Assembly: GCF_963259705.1 (NCBI RefSeq)
Contig: NC_081840.1
Coordinates: 114,486,074 to 114,550,073 of the forward strand
DNA: 64,000 nt
DNA from: Myotis daubentonii
Lineage: Eukaryota; Chordata; Mammalia; Chiroptera; Vespertilionidae
Direction: 5' to 3'
Of the stretch, positions 1-11,034 are shown piece by piece (position 1 is the stretch's first letter; every line of letters begins with the position of its first letter). A program made the translations under genes and the position numbers. A model generated the notes under the pieces. The model was not told where the DNA came from and searched no databases. It saw nothing but the letters and a program-made list of their open reading frames with translations.

Positions 1-420
1 CAAACAGGGCTCAGAGGCAATCGAAAGGGTTTCCTGGAGAAGAGGGCATTTAAACTAGAGCTTTAAGAAGAAGGAGTTCAATGGTAGAGAGGGATTCTAG
101 GCAGACGGCCTGGCTTTTGTGGAATGCCAGGTGGGGAGGTTGCAGAAGGCAGGTGTGGTCTGGCCACCTGTGTTTTATGGTATATTTTGGTTGGAACCTG
201 GTGTGAAGAGGAGACTGGTGGGAAATAGGCTGAAAAGCTAGGTTGAAGCCATAGTGATGACCGCACTGAATGCCAGGATAAGGAGCTAGGAACAGGGAAC
301 AGGGACTTGACAACAAGTTTGCAACTTTATTCTGTGCTGTAGAAAAAGTGGGAAAACTGGCAGGTACTGACAATACCCAAGCACAGGTAGTCCAAATAGG
401 TCTGAGGAAACCCAAAACTA
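1..420 (-). repeat. Ancient L2 LINE 3' relic
   Basis: Diverged antisense L2-like sequence. I recognise the order of phrases typical of reverse-strand L2: a 'ggtttcctggagaag' block, a 'ggagttcaatgg' block, then 'aggataaggagctagg' and 'actttattctgtgctgtag'. No reading frame survives. The left end is cut by the window edge. Confidence 0.55.
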
Positions 421-879
421 TTTTGAGGTTTTTGTTTGTTTTTGTGAAGAAGCTGGAGGTCCTCAGCCCAGAGATCCGTGCAGAGCTCCACAAGCCCGGT
501 TGGAAAGACAAAGGACCAGCTCCTTTCTAACTTGCTCGGACTTCCTACTTGGAAAACCTCACCGGACTACCCGAGAGGACAGCCAGCTCCTCAGCCTGTG
601 TGATTCATGCAGGAAGGGCCAGGTGCCCCCGGGCTCCTGGGGGAGGGAGCCAGTTCATCTCAAAATGACTCAGCCGTGGCCTCCACTGGCCACATGATCC
701 TGTCGTTTTCAGTAATAGCCACAGACATGGCTGATTTGCCTAGTGTCACCTGCAAGTGTCCTAGCTCCTGATGCCACTGTGGCCTCAGCTTGAGCTTCAG
801 AATCAGGTTTGCAGCTGGGCCATTGCCTCAGCCTCTCGGCCAGGGGGGTGGGAGGGAAGGGAGACTGCTGACCTGGATG
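421..879. other. Unique non-coding DNA
   Basis: No repeat, RNA gene or plausible exon seen. The short open frames here are not supported by any recognisable family. Confidence 0.5.
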
Positions 880-1000
880 GGGCCTGGGGCTCCAGTCCTG
901 CCTCTGTCCTCACACTCACTGCGTGACCTGGGCCAGGCTCTGTCTCTGTCTGCGCAGCTGTCGCCTCTCCGAAACCTGTGAGATGCTGCACTGGATACGT
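880..1000 (+). repeat. MIR SINE fragment
   Basis: Diverged MIR core in sense orientation: 'gctccagtcctgcc' followed by 'gcgtgacctgggcc', matching the MIR 'tgtgaccttgggcaa' segment. Old and short. Confidence 0.5.
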
Positions 1001-1267
1001 GCGGCAGAAACAGTCATTCTCGTTCCCTCTCCCAGGGTCTCATCATAGCTGAGCACCCTTGCAATTAGTCAGTAAATATTTCCTTTGTGTCGACTCACTT
1101 TGTAAAACATACCAACTGATGTCATTTTACCGTTTCTGTAAATGAGGCATCACTTGCTATAAATGGACACTGCAGTCAGCTATAAAAAGAGTAAATGCTC
1201 ACTCTCATGCCACCTGAGATCAGTGTCTGGGCCTTCCTGGGGCATGAGCACACCCACAGCAGCTTCT

Positions 1268-1465
1268 CAAGCACCACGCACACTGGAAGTGCCCGGGGAA
1301 CTTACTGAAATGCAGGTCCCGGCTCTGGAGGTCTGGGTGGGGCCCGAGACTCTGCATTTCTAACAAGCTCCCAGGGGACATGGCTGCTGCTGGTCCAGAG
1401 TCCCCACTTTGAGGAGCAAGTCCCTGGGGTTTCCCAGCCCTCACGCTCTGAGGTAGGGTGAGAAC
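1268..1465. repeat. MER5-like hAT-Charlie fragment, source of local duplication
   Basis: Contains the MER5A-type phrases 'ctgcatttctaacaagctc' and 'gctgctgctggtcc', typical of an old non-autonomous hAT element. Bases 1305-1465 are repeated at 2006-2166 with one substitution (1323 C versus 2024 T) and no indel. The pair is therefore a recent local duplication and not two independent old insertions. Confidence 0.7.
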
Positions 1466-1741
1466 GCCAACGGAAACACAGCAGTGACTCCTCTGGGAAA
1501 CATTTGGAGTGAATGCAGAGACCCACATCCAAACTTAGAAACAGAGGCTTAATATAAGAGGAAAACTGCTAGAGAGGTGCTATTTCTTTTCTCTCAAACA
1601 TATATTTTCTTTATCTTTATTCATTAATATTTTTGTTGTCTCAGCTCACAGCCTCACAACTGTGGCTCTCCTCACAACCCCCCACCCCCCAAACACTTAA
1701 TTCAAAGACTTGAGCATAAAAAACATTCCAACTGGGATCAT

Positions 1742-2005
1742 TTTTTCAAATCCTCACCAGAGGATATTGCTCTTTAGAGAAAAAGTGGAAGGGAGAGAGG
1801 GGTGAGGAGAGAGAGGGAAAGAGAGAGAGAGAGAGAGAGAGAGAAACATTGATGTGAGAGACACATCAAGTGGTTGCCTCCCACATATGCCCCGGTCAGG
1901 ACCATGGATTGAACCTGCAACCCAGGTACATGCCCTGGACCAGGAATCATCGAACCCAAAATGCTTTAGTCTGTGGCCCTACACTCTAACCACTGAACAA
2001 CTGGC
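1742..2005 (-). mobile_element. Ves-type tRNA-derived SINE (antisense)
   Basis: Antisense bat SINE. It begins with a T-rich tail and 'aatcctcaccagagga', has an expanded (GA)n around 1817-1844, 'gaaacattgatgtgagaga', and ends with the tRNA-like head near 'ctctaaccactgaacaactgg' (complement of the A-box region). The head end is immediately followed by the duplicated 161-bp segment, and the last 20 bases of the SINE recur after it at 2166-2185. Confidence 0.85.
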
Positions 2006-2166
2006 CTGAAATGCAGGTCCCGGTTCTGGAGGTCTGGGTGGGGCCCGAGACTCTGCATTTCTAACAAGCTCCCAGGGGACATGGCTGCTGCTGGTCCAGA
2101 GTCCCCACTTTGAGGAGCAAGTCCCTGGGGTTTCCCAGCCCTCACGCTCTGAGGTAGGGTGAGAAC
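2006..2166. repeat. 161-bp duplicate of 1305-1465
   Basis: Direct-orientation copy, offset exactly 701 bp from 1305-1465, 160 of 161 bases identical. It is flanked by a near-identical 20-21 bp direct repeat of the SINE end (1984-2004 and 2166-2185, differing by one missing A). This resembles a templated insertion into the SINE with duplication of the target. Confidence 0.9.
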
Positions 2167-2185
2167 TCTACCACTGAACAACTGG
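2166..2185 (-). repeat. Duplicated end of the Ves SINE
   Basis: Bases 2166-2185 repeat 1984-2004 with one missing A. They behave like a target-site duplication closing the 2006-2166 insertion. Confidence 0.8.
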
Positions 2186-2189
2186 GACC

Positions 2190-3700
2190 TTGATCATAAA
2201 TCATAAATCAAACAGCCTTGCTTGCAGCCCAGGCCAGGCTCGTGTTGAAAGACAGAGCCCAGAGCTCTGGCAAGCTGCCTGGCTATTCGGGGCTTTCCCT
2301 CCTCTGACCTCCCGCCACACTCACAGTCAGACCCGCACAGCACCCACTGACTCACCATGGCTCATGTGCTCATGTCACGTTTTCCCAGATTGTCATAAGC
2401 TTTAGTTACAGATGGTGGGGGTGATTGGAGAGGGAGGGGAGTGAGGCTGTCCCTCTGGGCCCCACACAAGGCTGAGGACATTGGGGGCCCCTGGCCAAGT
2501 GTTATCTCTGTCTAGGACAGGTAGGGTTGACTTTATGGGAGGTGTGAGGGGGACAGTGCGTAGTGGCTCTGTGGTAACTTGGGTGGATCACTCTTGTGCT
2601 CCTTTTCTGAAGAAAATAGGCTCCAGTTGAATGCGAAGGCATGTCCCCCTCCGAGTCGTTCCAGAGCCCAGATGTCCTCCCTCCCTGTCCAGCTGCTGGC
2701 AGGTCACCAAGGACCCATCTCCCAGGAAGTCTTGGCCTCCTTGATACAATCCAGTGCGATCCTCATCGTGCCTCTGTGGGCCCAGATGCTCTGGGGGAGG
2801 AGAGTAAAGCCAGGGGATCAGGGGGATCGGGGCAATTGCTAGAGGACCAGGAACGTCATGTGCCAAACAGAAGCCTGACTGGGACCCCAGGACAGTTTCT
2901 CTGAGCATGAAGAGGGGGTTGGAAAGACCTAGCCCCAGCTTCAATTGCCTGGAATGGGGCCCCCTCTGGTCTTCCCGCCAGGCTCCTGCCTCTTGCTTTC
3001 AGTTAGCGGGTCCTGGACTGCACAGAGGAGAGACGCAGCCAGGATTCCATCCGTCCTGGAAAACACTGGGAGGGGCTGCCTTCCTCTCATTCCTGAGACT
3101 GTGAGCAGAGACGACAAGAGTTCATATACATAGGAATCCAATCTTTAGGGGAAAAGAGCACAATCTTCTCTCAATCGGGTCATTCTCTTAACAACCTGCC
3201 ATGGCTCCCTATTGTTGCAGAATGAAGGTCATAAAGCCTACAGGACTGACTCAGGGTTTCATCTGTCCCTGTCTGACTCCAGACCCCAACTGTGTCCCTG
3301 TCTCCATGGGCGAGGCTCATGGCTGCCATCTGTACTTGCCAATGGAACAGCAGTGTCAGAAGAGCGGCTCTCCCACGAGGCCAGAGCCAAGGGTGTCTGT
3401 AGCATCCTGCTTCAAGGAGGCAGGGAAGATGGGAAGGGTTGCAGGGCAGCAGGGCAGCCCAGGAACCACAAGCCCCTGTTGCTGGCTGTCCAATGCGAGC
3501 CGCCAGTCTCACAGGGCTTTCAGATCACAACGACGGCTTCCATACCGAGGCCCCACGCCAAGGACTTGACATGCATTTCATCACTTTAGTTCTCCAACAA
3601 CCCAGTGCAGTTGGTTTTGCTAGTTTCAGTGTTCAGAGAAGGAGATTGAATAAATGAATACAGACTTGTTTAGGGTTCAAGTTCCCTTTTTGCTGCCAGG
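2190..3700. other. Unique non-coding DNA
   Basis: About 1.5 kb of moderately GC-rich sequence without a recognised repeat. Several short overlapping open frames exist on both strands, none longer than 125 codons and none with a recognisable domain. A non-coding reading is favoured. Exons cannot be excluded without a splice or homology test. Confidence 0.45.
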
Positions 3701-3714
3701 ACCTACTGCCTGTT

Positions 3715-3850
3715 TTATTTGAGGCTTAGGGCAACCCTGGGAGGTGTACATCATTAGTCCTGTTTTACAGATGCTGAAAATAGAGCTTGGACCAGTGAGT
3801 TTGCCCAGTAGTTGGGTGGCTGAGCCAAGACCAAATGCCATTCTCTACAC
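3715..3850 (-). repeat. MIR SINE (antisense)
   Basis: Shows the antisense MIR pattern: 'aaccctgggaggtgtacatc', 'gttttacagatgctgaaaa', then 'gagtttgcccagtag'. Confidence 0.72.
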
Positions 3851-3934
3851 CTGACCAGCATTTTCCCTTGTACTTCACCAGCAATTCTTCAAGACTCCAT
3901 AGTTTATATGCCTTCTGAAGGGCTTGTCCTTATG

Positions 3935-4080
3935 ATTGAAACTGGCCTAGATTGGGCATCAACAGGCCAGGGTCAGCCTGACTCTACTACTAGTGGTCTA
4001 TGAGACAATGACAAGCTAGCTTCTCTCTGTGGGCTGTGTTCACCTTCAGAGTTTCTTCCAGCACTAAAATGGAACATCCA
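3935..4080 (+). repeat. MIR SINE fragment
   Basis: Sense-strand MIR-like order: 'ctgactctactactagtgg', 'ctatgagacaatgacaa', then a pyrimidine-rich 'cttctctctgtggg'. Diverged. Confidence 0.45.
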
Positions 4081-4214
4081 TGAATATCTGTTGTGAACAT
4101 GTTTAATAATACAAAAATATAAAAAATAAAAACAAATAAACAAAAAGCTAAGTCATCATTGTTTTACTATTGTAGAGGCAGCAGTTGTTAATAGTTTGGT
4201 ATGTTTCCTTCCAA

Positions 4215-4217
<3 letters not shown>

Positions 4218-4269
<52 letters not shown>

Positions 4270-4270
4270 C
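4218..4270. repeat. (TC)n microsatellite
   Basis: Nearly uninterrupted CT dinucleotide run of about 52 bp inside the old L1 relic. Confidence 0.95.
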
Positions 4271-4562
4271 ATAAATAAGCATCCATAGGTTTATTTATCA
4301 TCCTACAATTTACCTTTTCATTTAAAATATTTTAGTGATCTTTTCATGCCATCATACATATATGTGTTTTTTAAACAATATAACTTGTACATACTTCCTC
4401 ATCAGTAGATCTTTCCCTTCCTTTAAAATGGTAAATTATTTTTATAGTATGAATAAGCATAATTCATTGGGCATTTAAATTATTTCTATTTTTTTATATT
4501 ATAAACAATGCTAAAATAAACATTTTGTGCATATATCTACACATGTGTGGACATATTTCTTT

Positions 4563-4804
4563 TTTCTTTCTTTCTTTTTTTAATCCTCACCTGTGGATAT
4601 TTTTCCCATTGATTTTCTAGAGAGTGTGGATGGGAGGAAGAGGGGGGAAGTGAGAGAGACACATTGATCAATTGCCTTCCGCAAGTGCCCCTTCTGGGGC
4701 TGGGGAACCTGCAACTGAGGTACGTGCCCTTGGCTGGGAATCAAACCAGCGACCCTTCAGTCTGCAGGCTGATGCTCTAACCACTGAGCAAAGCAGCCAT
4801 GGCT
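4563..4804 (-). mobile_element. Ves-type SINE (antisense) with target duplication
   Basis: Full-length antisense SINE: T-rich tail, 'aatcctcacctgtggata', 'gagacacattgatcaattgc', and a tRNA-like head ending 'ctaaccactgagcaaagc'. The 14-bp repeat 'ggacatatttcttt' flanks it at 4549-4562 and 4805-4818, a perfect target-site duplication showing L1-type retroposition into the older L1 relic. Confidence 0.92.
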
Positions 4805-4979
4805 GGACATATTTCTTTAATGTAAATTCTCAGAATTAGAACAACCAGATCGAAGAACATACACATTTAAAAGTTTTAAAGAAATTTGCCAAAATCACTG
4901 TCCAAAGAGCCAGTTGACCTTCCTGTTCATAATGCCAGGGAGCAGTGCCTGGATGTTTGCATTTTCCCTGTTTGAGCCT

Positions 4980-5105
4980 GGGAGGCACATGCAGGTAGTC
5001 TGATAATCATATTGCAAATGAGTTCTCGGTGTCACACAGGAGCTGGGGCAGCACTGGGATTCAAGCCCTATGCCCCAGATCCTGATTCTAAAAGCTCTAC
5101 AGTCT
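4980..5105 (-). repeat. MIR SINE (antisense)
   Basis: Antisense MIR segment: 'gtcacacaggagctggggc', 'actgggattcaagccc', 'gattctaaaagctctaca'. It lies back-to-back with the next, sense-strand MIR. Confidence 0.7.
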
Positions 5106-5114
5106 GGAGGTGAT

Positions 5115-5332
5115 GGCTGTGATGGAAAGAACACTGACTTTGAGGTCAGAACTCCTGGGTTCAAATTCTTGCCATGCACTTCTGTGACTTTGGCCAAGAT
5201 ACTTGGTCTTCCCAACCTCAGTTTCTTTCTCTATAAAATAAAGATGGCAACACTATCAGGGAGGGACTGTTGTAAGGATTAAATGAGAATGTATTTAAGG
5301 GCCTGCCCCCTAGGAAGTGTTCTCTAACATAC
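5115..5332 (+). repeat. MIR SINE, near full length
   Basis: Good sense-strand MIR: 'actcctgggttcaaattc', 'tgtgactttggccaagatac', 'ctcagtttctttctctataa', 'gtaaggattaaatgaga'. It has the tRNA-like B-box region and core in the expected order. Confidence 0.88.
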
Positions 5333-5785
5333 CCTCTCTTCTGGGGAGTTGGGGACTGAGAATTCTACTGCACCCTAGATAGAGCATTTCTGCATTCATC
5401 CAAGAAGGTAGCTAAGGATTTATTGCCCAGCCACACACAACTCAAAAATTAGTGCTGAATATTCTTGAAAGGCTTGCAATTCAAAAGGTTTTTTCTTTAT
5501 TTATAAATAAAAATGGTAGTTCTTCTCTGATGCAGCAAGAACTGGAAGTTGGTCCTGAATGTTAGAGGGAAAGCTCAGAGACTTTTGTTGGTTTTGATAC
5601 AGTTATGGGAGTGATTTCAGCAGAGGCCAAGCGGACTCTCAGCTTAAAACACTTCTATGGAAAAACCCATTTCTCTGTGGGTTCACCAGAGGCTCATCTC
5701 ATTATTTGTAGCCTTATGCTCTGGAGGTGCAGGATAATGGGAGAAGTAACAGATTGTTTCTGAAAAACAGTGATAATCATTCTCT
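5333..5785. other. Unique non-coding DNA
   Basis: No recognised element or supported exon. Confidence 0.45.
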
Positions 5786-6230
5786 CCCCTGTGTCTGGGC
5801 CTTTGAGGACTCCCTTCCCACACTGGCTCAGAACTTGTCCATATGACTTGCCTTGGACGATGGGACTTTAGCAAATGTGTCAGAGACCCGAAAAGAACTT
5901 GAGCACCAGAGCTTGCCTCTCCTGTAGGCTTGGAGTACTGAGTTTACCACACAATTAAGCCTGAGGTCACATGCTGGAGACTGCAGGAAAGATAACTGAG
6001 GTTCCTCAGCCAACAGCTTGTCAATCACCATACATATGAGTAAGCCATGATGTCTCATCCAGTTTCAGCCAAACCACCGGCTGACCACAGATCAGCCAAG
6101 ATGGCCTAAGCCAAACTGACCTAGACAACCTACAGAATTATAAAAAATAATTAATGAGTCTATTTTAAGCCATTACGTTTAGTTATTATACAGCCAAAGC
6201 TCACTGATGAAGATATTTGTTTAATGAATG
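5786..6230 (+). mobile_element. MLT1-type MaLR solo LTR (diverged)
   Basis: Recognisable MLT1-like progression: 'catatgacttgccttgg', then 'aagatggcctaagcc', 'gacctagacaacctacaga', and the 3' hallmark 'ttttaagccattacgttt' followed by 'ttattatacagcc'. This is an old mammalian LTR with no internal retroviral sequence. Confidence 0.7.
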
Positions 6231-6839
6231 TCTGGATGAACCAACAAGTATCCCAGAGTTAGAATAAATAGCCTTGTCTTAAGAGCACAAAAATGTTTCA
6301 GCACCTCGGACAGAGGCGTAGGGTGGGGTTGTATTTGAGCCAAGTTATGCCTACTCCAAGCCTGGGGTGAAATGGCAACAGTGGCCCAGGACAAAGGACA
6401 GAAGTGTTAAGAACATGGCCCTGATATGGGCACTAGTGAGTCCTGCCAACAGCTATTAACTCAGGAATCCCCTCAGTCCCAGACAAACTGCATGGTTGCT
6501 TATCCTATGAGAATATGTGAAATGGTACACTGCAGTTGCCCCCGGTTGTTTCTGTCACCTACTACATGATGCCAGGCAATGGGGTAAAGCATTTGCAGGG
6601 CTAGTCTAATGTCCCACGAGAGCCCTCAGTCCCAGGATTGTTGGTCCGTTACCGACTGCCCAAGTTCAGGTAACTGTAAGGTAGGGGGCTGAGCTGATGG
6701 CTGTCTAGCTAAGATTTGCTGGGAAATAATTTGCACTCCATTTTCTAACTGCCTTCTCCAGGCTTTGTACACAGCCTGGCTTACCATTATTTCCCTGAGG
6801 GAAGTCAGGCTTTGTGTCAAGGGAAACTTGAGTCTGTAA
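6231..6839. other. Unique non-coding DNA
   Basis: No element recognised. The sequence runs up to the A that precedes the Helitron insertion at 6840. Confidence 0.45.
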
Positions 6840-8255
6840 TCTACACTAATAAAAGAGAAACATGGTAATTGGCGTACGACCGCTACCCTTCCCATTGGCT
6901 AATCAGGGCAATATGCAAATTAACTGTCAGCCAAGATGGCGGCTGGCAGCCAGGCAGCTTGAAACTAACATGAGGCTTGCTTGCTTACGTGATGGAGGAC
7001 TCCAACGTTCCCCGCCTGCCACTGCAGGCCTCTGAGCCTGCGGTTTCAAACATTGTAACAAATACAGACGCTAAACAAAACTCCAGAAACCAGCTTTCAG
7101 CCGGCTGGGATCTCAGAGCTGGAGTTGATACAGAGTTTCGATTATAGAACCCAAACAAACCAGATACCTGCTTTCAGGAGCGGAGGCCTAAGAGCTGGAG
7201 CCTCAGAGCTAAAGCTGGCCCAGAATAAAAAAGAAAAAAGAAAAAAAGGAGCAGTAGAGAGCTTCAGTCCCAGCCTGAAAACAGCCCTCAGCCCCTCACC
7301 CAGATTGGCCAGGCACCCCAGTGGGGACCCCCACCCTGAAGGGTGTGTGACCAGCTGCAAACAGCCATCATCCCCTCATCCAGGCTGGCCAGGCACCCCA
7401 GTGGGGACCCCCACCCTGATCCAGGACACCCTTCAGGGAAAACCAGCCAGCCCCCACCCATGCACCAGGCCTCTAACCTATATAGTAAAAGGGTAATATG
7501 CCTCCCAGCACTGGGATCAGTGGAGCCACGAGGCCTCCTGGCACCGGGATCAGCGTGACAGGGGGCAGCGCCCAAACCCCCTGATCGCCCTGGGGCTCTG
7601 TGTGTGACAGGGGGCGGGGCCACAACCTCCCTATCCACCCTGCTCTGTTCGTGACAGGGGAAGGCACCCCAACCCCCTGATCGGCCCTGCTCTGTGGGTG
7701 ATAGAGGGCGGCGCCCCAACCCCCGCCCCCCCCACGGGCCCTGCTCTGTTTGTGATGGGGTAGAGCCATAACCTCCCCATGGGCCCTGCCCTGAGTGTGA
7801 CAGTGGCGGCGCCCCAACCCCCTGATCTGCCCTGCTCTGTGTGTGACAGGGGGCGGTGTGCCAACTCCCCTATCGGCCCTACTCTGTGCATGACAGGAGG
7901 GAGCTCCCCAACCCCCTGATGGGCCCTGCTCTGTGCGTGACGGGGGGGGGGGGAGCTCCCCAACCCCCTGATTGGCCCTGCTCTGTGCATGACAGGGGGT
8001 GGCGCCACAACCTCCCCATCGACTCTGCCTTGAGTGTGACAGGGGGCGGCGCCCCAACTCCCCAATCAGCCCTGCTCTAAGCCTGACCAGGGGCTGCACC
8101 TAGGGATTGGGCCTGCCCTCTGCCACCCAGGAGCAGGCCCTAAGCCAGCAGGTCATTATCTCCCAAGGGGTCCCAGACTGCGAGAGGGCATAGGCCAGGC
8201 TGAGGGACCCCCTTTTCCCCCCGAGTGCACAAATTTTTGTGCACCAGGCCTCTAG
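6840..8255 (+). mobile_element. Non-autonomous HeliBat-type Helitron, 1416 bp
   Basis: Starts TCTACACTAATAAAAGAG and ends with a 3' hairpin region around 'gcacaaatttttgtgc' followed by ACCAGGCCTCTAG. It lies precisely between A (6839) and T (8256), as expected for rolling-circle Helitrons, with no target duplication. The interior holds a GC-rich 5' segment with the YY1-like motif AAGATGGCGGC (6933-6943) and a roughly 50-bp minisatellite. It encodes no Rep/helicase, so it must have moved in trans. The 5' segment looks like a captured promoter or 5'UTR, but I cannot name a donor gene. Confidence 0.93.
7500..8090. repeat. Approximately 50-bp minisatellite inside Helitron
   Basis: At least ten imperfect units, each with 'gtgtgtgacagggggcgg' followed by 'gccccaaccccctgat' and 'ggccctgctctgt'. 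Long open frames on the minus strand (up to 208 codons) arise only from this repetition. Confidence 0.9.
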
Positions 8256-9330
8256 TTTCATAATAATAATCTCTTGTTTTAGAATAGTGCTGATACTTTC
8301 ATAAGTCCTTTCATAGTCACATATTATACAATATGACTTGATCCTCATAACCATATTTGAGAAAACCAGAGGATACAGGCAAATTTCCATTATCTAGTTG
8401 TTTCCTCCTCTTTTATTTTCTAACTGTGTGGCCAGAGCAGGGGAAGGCAGACCAGAATAGGGGAAGGCAGACAAAAGAGACCAGAGTCCAAAATTCTGGA
8501 TTCCCTATGTTCTGAGACTCTTTCTAACTAGGATGTGCACTTCGGACTCAACATCTAGGGACATGAAACCAATTCTCTCACCCTTATGTTAAAATGAGAG
8601 GTCAGGATTCCAGTCTTTAATTCTTTTATCTCTGAATTTCTAGGAGTCTATAAAGGCTGAGGAGACTCGGGTCTTTTGTTCATTATATGGGGTGTTGTTT
8701 GGGAAGCCTTCCTAAGTCATTGCCTGTTTTCCTGCTATGTATTGTGCTGGTGGGAGCCCTCAGAGTGAGCAGCATGGGTGGTAATTCTGACTTGCTACAT
8801 ATTTAGGATAGTCTTGGTCCCATGGGCTGGATGGAGGGGCTGCCCAGGTGCTTCATAGGCTCATGTGACTCACCCATGGAAAGGACAGGGGTGTCAGAGA
8901 TTTGGAGTTGATTGCATCCCAGGCCTCAGATGCCCCCAGACCCCCTCCTTCCATCTCTGTGCAGCTTCCTGCTGCACACCAGCTTCAGTCTCCCAGGCCG
9001 GCATTCTCCATGAGGCTGGAGTTACATCTTCTCAGCTTAACCCCTAGAAAGGAAGGAACTCTTCATTTATTTCATTTTGAAAATAATTTCAGGGGAGGCC
9101 TCTGACTGGTCTGTCTGGTCATATGCCTACTCCTGTAGCCAGGCAGGTAGTGATGGTGTGATGGGAAGCTTGCTTAAGAGCTATGTGGCTGCAGTTGGGG
9201 CAGAAATAGTTCCCAAAAGATGGGGAGTCATTATCAGAGGAGGAAAGATGGAGAGCAATAAAGTAGGTGTCACTCACTGCAGGTCCCCCCCCCCCTCCCG
9301 CCCCGCTTTGGGGGTGAGGAGCAGATGCAG
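8256..9330. other. Unique non-coding DNA
   Basis: About 1 kb without a recognised repeat or supported exon. Confidence 0.45.
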
Positions 9331-9334
9331 AGAG

Positions 9335-9440
9335 CTCAACCACATAGTCTGAGGTTTGATAACCAGGAAGCTGGAGCTGGGATTTGAGCCTAGACAGTCT
9401 GACTCTAAAGCCCACGATCTTTACACTGTAACTTCCTACC
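9335..9440 (-). repeat. MIR SINE (antisense)
   Basis: Contains 'gctggagctgggatttgagc', 'cagtctgactctaaagccc' and 'gatctttacactgtaac', the antisense MIR 5' half. Confidence 0.72.
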
Positions 9441-9574
9441 TACGTTCCAGTCTCACACGGTGGCAGGGTTGGAACACATGACTTTTTGAGCCAGACCTAG
9501 CCTTGGGACTGTGCAGGCCTGGGGAGACCTCCGTCTCAGGGCGTTCTTGATGAGGCGGCACTGTGCTCAGGGGA

Positions 9575-9790
9575 GAGTTCTGGGCTGGAGATCAGGAGAC
9601 ACGTGCATTAGTTTTAGCTCTCCTCTGCCTTGTGAGTGACCTTGAGAAAGTCACTTCCCTTCCCTGGATTTCAGCATCTTCTCTGCCAAATACAGATGAT
9701 CATTCCCGAGTCCCTCCCATAGGCGTTGAGGAGAACTAATGAGATAATTCTGTGAGTGAGCTTTCAAAAGCTGAAAAGCCCACACAGATG
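9575..9790 (+). repeat. MIR SINE
   Basis: Sense MIR: 'gagtgaccttgagaaagtc', 'ccctggatttcagcatc', 'gaggagaactaatgaga'. Confidence 0.7.
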
Positions 9791-11030
9791 TGAGGATTAC
9801 CCTCATGATCCTGGGCCCCACAGGATTAGCTTAAATTTATGGCAACAGGAGGGATAGGGACTAACAGAAATGCTCAGATGTCTAGCAGCCTTGCTTAAAT
9901 AGTGCAATACAATCTGCTTTGTAGGGTGGCTCCCTGATTGATTGATTTATAGCGGGCCACTCATGTTGGGCTTCCTGACTCATCCTTGAACTCCCTCCTA
10001 CCTCTCTCCCTGTTCTGGGTCAAAGGCCATGGCTTCCTTTTATGAGAAGGTATAAGGCTGGCCACAAGGTTCTGGTTTCCTCTTCTCCTTTTTCTCCCTC
10101 AGGCCAAAATCCAGGACACTGAAACGCTTCTTCTTGGGACAACTGCATCTTGCCTGATTATTCGTTGTTCCCTGGGGGAGGAAGCACAGCTGTTGGAACC
10201 AGGAAGGATCAGAGGCTGCCATCCAATTCCGTAGGAGGCCATGGTGAGAATCACCTGAAAAGAGGACTCCACTGGCAGAAACTTTTAGAGAGCCCTAGGT
10301 AAAGTGAAACTAAACTATTTTATTTTTATACTGCAGGACCTCTCAGGGCCTTTCATCACTAACGAGTTTCTCTTGTCATCAAAAAGAGGATATAGAAGCC
10401 ACATGTTTATTTTATTTAGTTATTTATTTATTTATTTAGCAAGATTTCTCCCTCTGACAGTATTTTTTTAATGTGTGCTGTGCTGAACTTTGGAATAGAG
10501 TGACCCAGTGTCATGCCCTGATTTCACAGGTGGGGCAGGGAGGCCCAGGCAGGGCAGTCAGGTGGGGCAGAGACCTGCCCCCTCTCCCTTGCTCCAGAAC
10601 TCTGTCCCCAGCGCCACCTCGCTCACATCAACTCAAGAAACTCTCTGCCTCTAAGAGAGTTCAAGTTGCTTTCCAATTTGGAGGTGCCATTGGGTACTAA
10701 GAAAGCAGAGATTTCACCTTCTTGGTGAAATACCCACGATAGGAGGGAGTGTGAACAGGGATGCCTTTGGTTTTCATCTTCACTGAGGACCAGACGAGAG
10801 GAAGTGAAGAAAGAAGACCCCAGAGTAGAAACTGGGGTGCTGCTCATGGGTCACAGGTTACACGTGGTTGTTCATTCAACAATTACTTGGTGGCATCCTG
10901 ACATGTCCTCCAGGAAACATGGCTCATGCAGGATATGTCAAGTTGAAGAGCAGCCCAAGCGCTCTAAGGTGTGTGTTCTTAGGCCCATATGAGTAGCACT
11001 GGCGGGGAGGGCCCAGTGGTTTGCAGTCAG
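9791..11030. other. Mostly unique non-coding DNA
   Basis: No supported exon. A short L2-like antisense trace ('gttcattcaacaattact') lies near 10868. Confidence 0.4.
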
Positions 11031-11034
11031 GAGG

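Larger units (their letters stand above)
4140..4930 (-). repeat. Ancient L1M-like LINE 3' region (antisense)
   Basis: Antisense 3' region of an old L1: 'gttaatagtttggtatg', 'ttattataaacaatgctaa' and 'caaatttgcc'-type blocks. It is interrupted by a (TC)n tract and by a Ves SINE that duplicated its target. No coding capacity. Confidence 0.7.

Noticed and set aside
7473..8099. 208-codon open frame on the minus strand
   Set aside because: Entirely inside the Helitron minisatellite. The protein is a tandem of the repeat unit.
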